64,000 bases of DNA from NCBI GenBank assembly GCA_015499985.1, contig JAAAUF010000099.1, positions 1 through 64,000 on the forward strand, given 5' to 3'. The notes beneath the pieces are model-generated. The model had not been told where the DNA came from. It saw only the letters and a program-made list of their open reading frames with translations, and searched no databases. A program made the position numbers and the translations under genes. Position 1 is the first letter of the stretch. Each line of letters begins with the position of its first letter. Source of the DNA: Haplosporangium gracile (lineage: Eukaryota > Mortierellomycota > Mortierellomycetes > Mortierellales > Mortierellaceae). Below are positions 11,006 through 23,671 of this stretch, in pieces.

Positions 11006-13070
11006 TCCTTTTCGTCGGTTGATTGAAGGGAGAGTGAAGAGGGAGGAATGGAAAAAAGATTCAGGGAAGAGTGAACGAATGAACAAAAGAAGAGAAAAAG
11101 GAGCCAGCGGTTGAAAAGTAAAAAGAAGTGCGTGTGTGGGTAAGAGTGTGCAGAGCAGACAGGGAAGCGAACAGTTGAAAAGAGTTGGTTGGATAAAGTG
11201 ACTCTCTGCTTGGCGATCGAATTTTTTGGTCAGGGATAGAGAGCAACCAGCATGTGAAGAAGCCCTTTCTCATATCGTGTCTGTCTAAATTGAATTACAT
11301 AGTCTGGACGCGAGTGACAGGCAGGGTTTGAGTTGTGAGGAAGGAGAATTTTGTGCTATTTTTCTTTGATGCTGTGGGGTAGGGGAAGTAAATCGGAGTG
11401 GCACTGACTGAAAGAAGACAATGGGCGAATCCAGGGGCAGCCGAGGGAAACGAAGAAAAGAAAGCACCCTTGTTTTTTTTTTGTTTTTTTTTTGCGTTGG
11501 TAACCTCTTGTTGACATATCAATTGGCCGAGGATGAAAGGAAAGAAGCAGGAAAGAGAGGGCGAATAGAGTGACGAAAATGATGTCGTTGCTTTTTGTTT
11601 GTTGGTTCAGCTGCAACCGTGTGCGTGTGAGAGCATGCCTGTTTGTCCTGTTTGTTTTTGTTGCTGTCTCTTTGCATGGACATTTTTCTCTGTGCTTTTG
11701 TGTTCAATTGCTCAAAGACCGAGACACAACAGTGCCAAGACGAGGAGGAGGGGGAAGAGGGGAGACATAGAGGAAGCCGTTCGAGTTAATAAGGCGTATA
11801 AGAAAAGGGATTGGGCAGATAGACAAAACATTCATTTCCATTTTGTTCGCGCGAAGAGAACTCTCCTTTGAGGTGTGAGATTTGGCAGAGATGAGAAAGA
11901 CAAAGAGGGGTAGGCATCATGAAAGTGAATATAAAAGAAAGCCGAGGGAATTCAAGGCAAGGGAGAAAAAAAAAGAACAAGATAACTGGAAAGAGAGTGT
12001 GAAGAGGGAACGGGTGTACCAAACCATTCAGTTCAGGCTGAAAAGGGAGAAACAACCAGAAACGAGAAAGAGAGTGTTGAGGTAATTTGAGAACAATGGA
12101 AGAAAGGAAAAATGGAACAAGAGGAGCTGATGCTTTTTGTGGAGAACGAAATAAAAAAGAAAGAAAGATGTAGGATGACAATGACGAAAGGTTTCTTTGC
12201 TCCGGATCCATCCTGGCTACAGGGTTATTGATTCCTGTTTGAGTGATAACCGACGGAGGTGATTAGCCCATGATATCTTCGTTCTTCTTCCCTCCGGAAA
12301 ATCAATTATGAAATGTCATCTCAGCACCACGTTGAAATTAAAGCTGAGGAAGGGAGAGAAGGTGTGTTTGTGTGTATGTATGACAGTATGAGAGAAGAAA
12401 AAAGAGGCAAATGTCCAAATATGGTATCACCGTGAGGCTCGTAGAAGAAACACAGCCAATGCGATCGCATCCTGTCCCTCCAATTTCCTCCGTGCTTGTC
12501 TCTCGTATCATAATTGACTGTTCAATTCCGAAGGGAAGGCTCAGAAGGCAGGGAAAAGGACAGGGAGGGATGAGGGAGCGACAAAAATTATCTCCCTTGA
12601 CCAGTGCACACACACACCATACACACATTCACACACGGCAAGTGCAAATAAAGAAACAACGCCACTCCATGGCCTCTGTGCCCTTCCCCGATGTTCCCGA
12701 CAAAAAAAAAAAAATTCAATGCACGATCGCCCTATGTGTCCTTCCCTTTTCCCCACTCATATCAAAGATAATTGTCTCATCGGCATTGGCTCACACCCTC
12801 CCAATGCTGCTTCGCAATTTTCTGTTCCTTATAAAAGGGGGCACCTCTCCCACCTTTTCCGAACACATCAACAACATCACATCTGCACTCAATATCCATA
12901 TATCTATTCAGGACATTCATTTTTTACGCCCAAGGATATTTTACGCCCTCCCACTCTTATTTCTCACGATCCACAACAATCACTCAGTACAACCACTCTC
13001 AGCATATCCACCCAACCACCACACAGATAATATCTACTACTCCCTCTTCTACATCAAAACATAACCTACA
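11006..13070. other. long divergent intergenic region, carrier / RCF2
   Basis: 2.07 kb without a supported gene. The left half is purine-rich on the plus strand (GAAAGAG, AAGAAAAAG), that is, T/C-rich on the carrier's sense strand, consistent with a leader. A TTTTTTTTTGTTTTTTTTT tract lies at 11472-11492. CA-rich DNA occurs at 12600-12640 (ACACACACACCATACACACATTC). A TATA box for RCF2 is listed separately, followed by a CA/CT-rich leader up to the ATG. Open frames here are low-complexity. Confidence 0.5.
12830..12838 (+). promoter_or_regulatory. TATA box of the RCF2 gene
   Basis: TATAAAAGG, a full-consensus TATA element, 241 bp before the RCF2 ATG. It is followed by a CA/CT-rich, ATG-poor leader. 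If used, transcription would start near 12860 and give a 5' UTR of about 210 nt. The assignment rests on position and consensus only. Confidence 0.55.
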
Positions 13071-13893
13071 ATGTCGTCTTCTATGCAAGAGTTCGAGCAC
13101 TTCAAGAACCCTCACCTCAAGGATGATAAGGACAGAGATCAGTTGATTGGCATGGCTGCTGCCAAGGGTGCTGGTCTTGCTCTCGTCGCCGGAGGCCTCA
13201 TCGCCATCTCCGGAGCCCGCTACTCAAAGACCTACCAGACCATCTCTCCCCGCCTGAAGCAGTTCCTTCTCGGCACTGGTATGTTTTCTTGACCGTTACT
13301 TGCTCCTTTCTCTCTGTCTGTTACATGCGCAACCCACATGTCTCAATAGCCAGACTTATTCTAACCTTGCTCTCTTCTCCTTCCCCCTATCTTAAAATCA
13401 AATTTTAGGTACCGCTGCGACGGCGATCCTTTTCGGAGACCATGCCCGAGTCCAATACGAAGACCGCCAACTGTTGCGTCATCTGGATCAGGAGGCCGCC
13501 GACGCCGCCCGCGCCGAGATTCGTGCTCAGCGTGGTGTCCTGGCCGAAATGAACTACCAGATCCGCGAGAACAGGAATATGGTCGTCGCCGTCTCCTGGC
13601 TCACCTGCATGGGCGGCTCGCTCCTCTACACCTTCTCCAAGAAGGGCCTCACCACCACACAACGTATCGTCACCGCCCGTATGTACGCCCAGGGTTTCAC
13701 GGTCCTGACCATGATGGCCGTCGCGGCTATCGAGTTGACGGATGACAACAGCCATAAGAAGACTGAAGTCATGACGGATCAGTGGAAGGCTATTTTGGCC
13801 AAGGATAACCAGGGCAATTACATTGTTAAGGATACTACGCCTGCCCTTTCTGCACCTGTTAAGGCTGCTGCTGCTGCTTCATTATCCGCATAA
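13071..13893 (+). CDS. RCF2: respiratory supercomplex factor 2-like, HIG1-domain inner-membrane protein
   Basis: Two exons (13071-13278, 13409-13893) give 230 residues. The first hydrophobic segment is at about 28-46 (GAGLALVAGGLIAISGARY). The C-terminal half holds the HIG1 domain: a membrane hairpin VVAVSWLTCMGGSLLYTF / GFTVLTMMAVAAIEL around the signature QRIVTARMYAQG. In the canonical HIG1 motif a basic residue precedes xR; here it is Thr, while the later R and Q are kept. Rcf1/Rcf2 proteins bind cytochrome c oxidase and the bc1-oxidase supercomplex in mitochondria. The N-terminal extension before the HIG1 domain points to Rcf2 rather than Rcf1. The intron has GT-AG ends and preserves GTAATAI. 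The start is supported by AACCTACAATG and the TATA box upstream. An AATAAA is at about 13955. Confidence 0.85.
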
Positions 13894-16800
13894 TAATTCT
13901 CCTTTTTCATTTTGCATACCCCACTTTTGCTCTTTTTTTTTTTCTTTGTTCCAAAATAAATCAATCACAAATCAAACAAACACAGGCAATCTGCTTGTTG
14001 ATGAAAGAGGGAAGTGGGTGGGATGGTTGGCTGTTTATCTTTTCCTAGATCTCAGTGGCTGCGAATGGATGGATATGGTCAGATAAGACGTTACATGGTG
14101 AGAATGAAGAGGTAGAGATGGTGTGGGAGGAGGGGATGAGTGGATGCAGGATGGTGGAATTGAGAGGGAACAAAAAAGAGAAGCATGGAGAGGGTCTTTT
14201 ATATGTCAACAAACGGGAACCGTGCACTCTATTCTTTGTTTTTCTCAAATGCGTCCAAACTGTCAGCGTAAAAGCCTTGTTTTTATAGTCAGTGCTCTAA
14301 AAACGTGCCAAGAGGAAGACAACGGAGTTGAGGCAGATCAGGCAACCCCCCCNNNNNNNNNNGCCTTCCTCTTTTTTTTTTCTCTCATTCTTCTTTTTCT
14401 TATACAGGCCATTGCAAAAAATACAGTCATCACGTTTTATGTGTCCAAAGCAGCTATTGGCGAAGGCGGGAAGGACCATTTGTTACTGATGAACCACTTC
14501 CCTCTTTGGCTTATTCAACGCGATGGCGAAAGCGGTGCAGAGATGATTGTCAAACGAGCGAATTTTCTGCTCAAAAACTGCCGCTCTCAAAAGAACGCGT
14601 CACTGGTGATCGCAAACGCGTCGCGACGGTTTTTATTTGTTGAACTTGTACCTTCCTCGTCCACACATGCGGAAGGTTCGAGAATAATTTCTTTTTCCGG
14701 CATGGTCCCATGGCCCTACAATTACCATCACCAACAAAGTCAGGCGTGAGGTCAAGCCACCCGTCTTTTTTTTTTTTTTTCTCTCTCGCAGTACTTGAAC
14801 GCATGACTTTTTGTAATTTTGGTTTTTTCTCACTTCTTTCCTCACACCACGCTCCGTCCATCCACTCGTTTATATTCAGTTCTTTAAGTAATAAGAAAAA
14901 GGTTTATTATGAAGAGTCAAGTTGCATATCTTGCACCTATCCGAGTGCGACAACAACGACAGAATGAAACGAAAAATACTTTTGGACGTCATCTATCGCC
15001 AAGCTGTACGAAAAGAAAAAAGGAAGTGGGATGGAATAACCACACGCGCAAAATAACAATGAAATGGAGACAAAGTACAAACATAAAAACGCTTTATAAT
15101 CCGTGTGAAGGTTTTAATATATGTTTTTTATTTATCCCACTACCACCACCAATGCTTTTTTATCGTCAGACGTGCTGTTGTTTGAAGAAAGGGATCAAAC
15201 ACTCAATGCCTTGAATTTTGTTGTGTGATCATGTTAAATATAAATTTAAACGCTGCAAACCCTCCAATGAATGGACATCGTCAAGTCTTCTTTAAAAACA
15301 GAGCAGAAACAAAAAATACATGTTAGAAAGTGCCAGTACAGCAAAAGGCAGGCGCATTGTGCGACGTCAAAGTGTTATTTCTTTTATTTAATGGCGTCGC
15401 TTACGCGTTTTTTTTTCATCAGCCGAAGAAAACGCGCTGTCACTCAAGAAAAGAATATTCACAAGCAACAAGCGTAACAAGCGATATCTGTTATAAAAGT
15501 TCGGAAAAATAAGAAACAAACAACCCCCACAAACGAACAACAAAAACTAGAATCGCCAGAAATTCTGCAGCAAGAATATCAGCGACGACAGTGAAGAAGA
15601 AACCTTGTTATTGTGGATGAAGGATGATCCACAAACAATCAAACTTCAAGATCGCGTGAGGTATGATCTTTTTTTTTTTTTTTTTTTTTTTTAAAGTGAT
15701 TCAACCGACAGATCGAAACTCAACTATGTGAACTCATAAATAAAAATAAAAATAAAAAACGCTTGTAAGAACAATCCACCATGATCTAGCATGGTTATGA
15801 GTATGCTACCGCGGTACCAAAAAAGAACAGGAATATCGTGGCTGCCAATGAACCTGCGAATCGCTTTACATCGATTATTATTTTTTTTGATCGTCATATG
15901 GCTTTAGTTTTAAAGGGGTCGAGCAGCTATGACCAGAAAAACATTTTTAAAATAATAAAAACAAGACGCAGATCATACAGCAAACGAGAAAGTTGAGTTG
16001 CCATCAAAGTCACCCGGCATGATCACCAAAAAGTCCAAAATACACTTTTTTAAGCAAAGATGTAAAAACGTACTCAAACAGAGTGCTGTACCTTGATATG
16101 TTTTTAATACCTTGCTCTCGTGAGTTTGAGTGCATTTCTTTTAATTGACAAGTTTCTAGCGGTTTGACGACTGCACTCGAAAATGGACGGTGGCACCTTA
16201 TTTCACACCACATTTGTCAGCCATTGTCCAGGAGGAGAAACAACAAAAGTGCGAATATCCTCAAACAGTTCAAGCAAAAAAAAAAAAAAAAAAAAATGCA
16301 CATGGCGTTTTTTTTTACCATGGCGAATTGAGGTCTGGAACGCTGTTCTCTCCTAATCCGTGGGTCTCGTCTGATTTCATTTTGTTTTTATTTGCAGATG
16401 CGGCGGTTTCCACTGTCATAAACACCAAACTATAATAGAGAGACGTGTTACAGTCCTGAAACACTACGAGACAGGGTTCAACTAGGGCAAATCGCGATCC
16501 CGCCAGTTGTTGATGAATGGGTGTCTGTACCTTTATTCATCTCCTAAAATGTGCATACTTTATTTTTCTACAAGAGTGCACACTACGAAACCTCATTTCC
16601 ATAGTCACCGATCATACGGCTCATCCCTGGTTGTCATGATGTGGAGTAAAAGTGAAAAGGTGCGATCGCTCAAATATATCGTCAAATTAGATATTGCTTT
16701 TGCCCAAAATAGGGACATTCTCATTCTTCAATTGACTAAACAAAAACTTCTGAACCAACGCAAAAATGAATTGCTGAATGGGATTTTGAAAGTTCTTTGC

Positions 16801-19038
16801 AAGCCTCCTGTCTCCCGTTATACAACCGCGAGTGGGACAAATTTTCTTCACCACCTTCTTCAAGCATCATTCATAGTGCGCGTTTTTTTTCCCTTGGTAA
16901 AGTATAAATGATGAATGAAAGGGGTTGTAACGTCTAGAAAGCGACGCGAGAGCATAGATTATTCCCGTTTTGCCAAAACGATATAAATAAACGGCAAAGC
17001 AAGTTGACACAAGCACTCCTGATCCTTTTCATTTCGAACCGTTGAAACTGAATCCGCGTTACAATTTTTCAATCGCAAAATCACTAATCAACGACTATAT
17101 CACAGAAAAGAATAATTCCAATCCTGAACGATTATCGTTCGATTTGCAAGAAAAAAATATTGACCAAAGTAACCTGTGTGAAGGCATCCCTGATGGTTTA
17201 GTTCTACTTGGTTCCGTCTCCATCTATCTAAGTTTCCATAGGAAACTAAAGCGATGGCACTATATCCGCGCCATCTGGTTATTCGTATACACAACGCAGA
17301 AATGATTAACGCGAAAGCAGATCGGATTTCTTTGAACCTGTGGTCATTATTGATCACTCATCAATAAAGGAAGCGCACGAACCTACAGTCGACGCGCGCC
17401 ATATAAAAAAACGCGACAAAGTACAAATATGGCCAACCGCGCACAGAGATAAATCAATACACGAAAAGCTCGTTCAGCTTCTGAAATTATTGGATTTTTT
17501 TTGGACACGCAAAAGCACCCGCCAAAGGTCGTTGAGTACCCGCGATCCAGGAGATTCGTCAAGAAAAAGTGACTTACAACGAACCCAATGACCTGTTACC
17601 AAATGATGTCGTGCGTCATCCATGTAGGCACGGCAAAAGAGAAGCTGACCAAGACGAGCAACGAGGGATGTCGTCCTGCATGGACTTTTTTTTTTTTTTA
17701 GTAATTGTCTTTATTTTTGCGTCCCAAAAGAATTCATTTCTAGTTGTTCGGAAATCGTCTTGTTCCTTATTTTTTCAAAACAAAAAACGCTTGAGTATGC
17801 ATCGGTAGATGTATTCGGGATCATGCCAAGTAGATACGAAAGAAAAAAAAAAGAAGAGCACAATATAAGAAATACCAAAAGGAAAATGAGCTACAGAGCA
17901 TGGAGTTGTCTATCCCCTCGTTTCCAATATTTTTCAAGAAAATATCGCAGGGCGAAGACAAAAAAAGAAAAAGTCTACACGCTTCAGTACACCAGGGTGT
18001 CCTCTTGTTGGGGACTGCATAAAACCGCACCCAGGGCTTCTCGATAATCCAGAGGACACCATTTGAGAGCACTCGTCGTACTGTCTTCACATATCGCGGT
18101 ACAACTATTTTTTTTTTCAAAAAGGAAACAAAAGACTCAACACACAAAAAGACAAGTAGCTGCAATTTGAGCGGCTAACTCTATCCTCATTTTTCTGAAT
18201 TTAAAAACTTGGTCAAAGTCAGCGTTGTGAGATATGGATCGTGTGCGAAACAGCTTGCAAAAAATATCGCGTTCGGTATATTTTGCACATAAAATTAAGA
18301 ACAGTCCAGAACAAGTACCACAAATCAGCCTTGATGATAACCCCCCCTCCCTCCACTACCACGCTCTTAAAGTCTTCACAAGCGGTCAAGTCTGCCTCGA
18401 ATCGGCGTGTGATTGAACTACATCAAAGCATTCAAGAAAAATGGAGCCGTTCGAAACAGGGCTCTTGGACGCTTATCCATCAATTTTTTTTATAGGAGGA
18501 CAAAATAAACGTCAACCCGTCTCTAAAAGAACGGGGGGATATAACAAGCCTATCGTCCTGTTGCGTTTGCTTTTTGTATCGTTGACAAAAAAATATGCAA
18601 AAGCATGGAAACATCTGTCTTTCAAAGAAACTCGTCCATTTAATGGTAACCCTGAGATCAAGCATATCGGCGGCGATGAAAAAAAAAACATAGGTCCAAC
18701 CGGATGCGAAACCGCCGATATCGCCGAGGAAGAAGAAAAAAATGACATCCCATGGTCGAAATCATGCAGGCCAAATTTTATAACTGCAGAAACGCTGTCC
18801 ATCCAACAGAGCCTTAGCGTCATAATAGAAGAAAGAAACAAGTCATTTCTACCCGTCGGCATATCACCAGCAGAGAAACAAACACAAAGACCCTGAATTA
18901 CCGGAGGTATGTTTTTTATTTTTTATCGTCGATCGACGTATTTTTTTTTTAGGCCAAACACTCGATCTGATGAAGAAGGGACGGCTGTTCTATAATATCG
19001 GTCCTTGTTTCCTTGACAGAAACGAGTCGAAAGACATT
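13894..19038. other. 5.1 kb AT-rich gene-poor block
   Basis: Apart from the 3' UTR of RCF2 I see no gene. The block is AT-rich with frequent A and T homopolymers (T run at about 15669-15692, A run at about 16277-16296). No stretch has the codon pattern or domain motifs of the neighbouring genes. The longest frames (134 codons at 16507-16911, 151 codons at 18441-18896) show no family resemblance. No long terminal repeats, transposase or reverse-transcriptase motifs were recognised. It could be old decayed repeat DNA or plain intergenic sequence. It contains the 10-N gap. Confidence 0.45.
14353..14362. other. assembly gap (10 N)
   Basis: Ten N residues, flanked on the left by AACCCCCCC and on the right by GCCTTCCTCTTTTTTTTT. 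Ten N is often used as a nominal length, so true distance and contig adjacency across it are unknown. No gene is interrupted. Confidence 0.98.
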
Positions 19039-20953
19039 TCAGAGTTTAGACTTGTTGGCAAGGATCTGCGCACGGCGCGCCTTGATCGCCTCCTGTTTCT
19101 CACGAATATCGTCTCCTCTGAAGAGTTCGAACCGCGCCAACTGCTGAATATGAACCTCATCAGGGCCTACATATACATCACATCAAAAAAGAAAAAAAAC
19201 GGTCGTGTCAGTAAAGTCTGCTTATGCTAACACCACCATATCGATCACACCCTCCGCGCAAAAGAAATTCGAGGGACGCTTACCATCTGCAATACGAAGG
19301 CACCTAGCAGCAGCATGGAACCGGGCCAAAGGGGTATCCTGACTGACTCCCGCAGCACCAAACGCCTGAATCGCCAGGTCGATAGCCTTTTGAAGCATGT
19401 TGGGGACCATGACCTTGGCCATCGCAATGTCGCGCAGCGCACCCTTGGCGTTGACCTTGTCGATCTTGTCAGCGGCCGAGAGGACCAACAAGCGGGCGGC
19501 GTTGATTTCAATCCTGATCTTGGCGACGTCAGCGGCGATGGTGCCGTGACGAGCGAGGATGTGTCCGAATGTCCTGCGGGAGGGGTCTGTCACACGCGCA
19601 ATCATCAGGTCCAACGTCCGTTCTGCCATTCCAATTGCGCGCATGCTACGAAGATAACGGTAACATGAACAAAGCATGAGTGAATGAAAGTAACCAATGA
19701 GTGCAAGGGATAAGGAAGAGTAACAAACGAAATAAAGGGCAGTTACCAGTGGTGGATGCGTCCGGGACCAAGGCGCCCCTGAATGACCTCAAATCCACGC
19801 CCCTCACCGGCAATGATATTCGACACAGGCACCTTGACGTTCGTAAACTTGACCTCACAATGCCCTTCGGGTGCATCATCATACCCAAACACCGTCATGG
19901 GCCTCACAACCTCCACCCCAGGTGTGCCTGCATCAACAATGACAATCGACTGCTGCTTATACGCACTCTCATTCCCGGGGTCTGTTTTCCCCATAACCAA
20001 AAACACCTTGCACCGAGGGTCACCCGCACCCGAAATCCACCATTTATGTCCATTGATGATATAATGGTCTCCTACACGGTCGATCCTGGTCTCGATGTTG
20101 GTTGCGTCGGAGGACGAGACTGCAATTTCGGTCATGGCAAAGGCGGACCGGATTTTGCCGTTCATGAGTGGGATGAGGTATTTTTGTTTCTGGGCGGCGG
20201 TGCCGTATTTTGCAAACACTTCCATGTTTCCCGTATCTGGTGCTGAGCAGTTCAACGCCTATGTTGGAATGCGAGGGAAAGGATATGTATGTTGATATGA
20301 TTAGCAAAGCCCTGATGTGCATTTGTTTTGCGCATGGAGACTGATCAAAACGCTAAAAGTATTTTTGAGCACAGTGCTCGTTCCTTTGTGTGTGTGTGTG
20401 TGTTTTTTGCTTACCTCGGGGGCAACTCGAGGGCATCGTCCAGTGATTTCGCACAGGGTCGCATACTCGCGGTTGGTGAGTCCAGGACCTTCAGGATACC
20501 CCTTGTGTAAGAACAAGTTCCAGAGTCCCAATGACTTTGCCTTTGCCTTCAGTTCCTCAATAATCGGCGGCACGACCTATATCATATTGTTCAAAGAATA
20601 AAGTTGGATAAGGTCAGGGATACAGCGTGTGAAAAAATAACAGCCAGCGAGTATTGCATTTTTCCTGTATTGAGGTTGTGAGTTGTACCTTCCAGCGCTG
20701 GTCTCCCTTCCCGACTTGGCTCTCGTAGATGTCCTCTGCAGGCAAACAGTCATTCTTTGAGAAAAATGAAACATATGAGGGTGTGGAGAAAGGTATAATG
20801 GAATTAGAGGAGCGCACTTTTATTTTTTCACATACAGAGTCAACGGCAAACTTTCACACCTATCCCATTTTTTTTGTTCTTTACTTCGACAAAGTCCGTG
20901 AGACGCTTCTGTAACTCCTGACAGCGAGGAGAGAGTTCAAAGATGGATGACAT
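19039..20953 (-). CDS. acyl-CoA dehydrogenase of the ACAD10/11 type with C-terminal peroxisomal signal SKL
   Basis: Six exons give 425 residues: 20953-20885, 20733-20689, 20576-20415, 20258-19747, 19645-19284 and 19166-19039. The order matches the flavoprotein family: a helical N domain ([19 protein letters not shown]), [78 protein letters not shown] and finally [15 protein letters not shown]. The last eight residues are ILANKSKL before TGA, so the protein ends in the canonical PTS1 tripeptide SKL. It should oxidise acyl-CoA with FAD. The tag implies import into peroxisomes, where many organisms instead use acyl-CoA oxidases. The splice before DIYESQ is the least certain; an acceptor 2 nt earlier would break the frame. 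Lies downstream of ARG8 on the same strand. Confidence 0.9.
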
Positions 20954-21640
20954 GAATAGAGGTATGTCGAAAGTGGAAGTAGAATGTGAATGAAGAAAAA
21001 AGGAATGAAAGAAGGAAGAGTGGGTTGGCGAATCGTGTGAATGAGAAAGTGGAAAAAGAAAGTAGAAAAACGGCCACCGCGGAGAAGAAACCGGTCAGTG
21101 AAGTGAAGGGATCATAGCGGCCAAAGCCCACCCTAAGTTGGGATTGCATGAATATGTTATTCTCGCGATGAACCCGTACCGATCACATTTTTCTATTAGT
21201 GCTACACACGATCGAAGAAGTGCGGCCAATTCAGCCATTCAGCCTACTGTGCCAGCTTAAAGGGAGATGATAGTGCGATCGAGATTGACTAGGATATACA
21301 CGTACTTTCGATGTGAGAAAAGCACAGAGGTATAGTAACAAGCGCGTTTTTGTGAACACAATGTCAATGTGCAAACCAAGCTGGCCTCTCCTCACATCTC
21401 CCCTACGACTGTTAGAGTTCTTAAGGGGACTGAGATGATTCGTGCCTCCAGGGGTAGAGCCGTACTTGATCACCAAGCGCTCTCGCTTTTTTGTTCGTTT
21501 GTTTGATTGTCGGTACAGATGTTTTTATTATAAGACTACTTTTTTGTCTACAGGGGGAGAATGAGCGATGAAGTTTCTATGGGTGGGAAAAAAGGAAGAC
21601 TGGATATATGCCAAAGGATAAATAAATTCATACCCTTCAG
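20954..21640. other. intergenic between ARG8 and the acyl-CoA dehydrogenase
   Basis: 687 bp upstream of the dehydrogenase and downstream of ARG8, both on the minus strand. The first 150 bp are purine-rich on the plus strand, that is, a T/C-rich leader for the dehydrogenase. No motif or small gene is recognised in the rest. Confidence 0.5.

Positions 21641-23671
<2,031 letters not shown>

Noticed and set aside
14123..14749. 208-codon open frame
   Set aside because: Runs through the 10-N gap and has no family resemblance.
16507..16911. 134-codon open frame
   Set aside because: Same AT-rich block; no recognisable domain or leader.
18441..18896. 151-codon open frame
   Set aside because: Lies in the AT-rich block; no motif, no splice context, low coding character.
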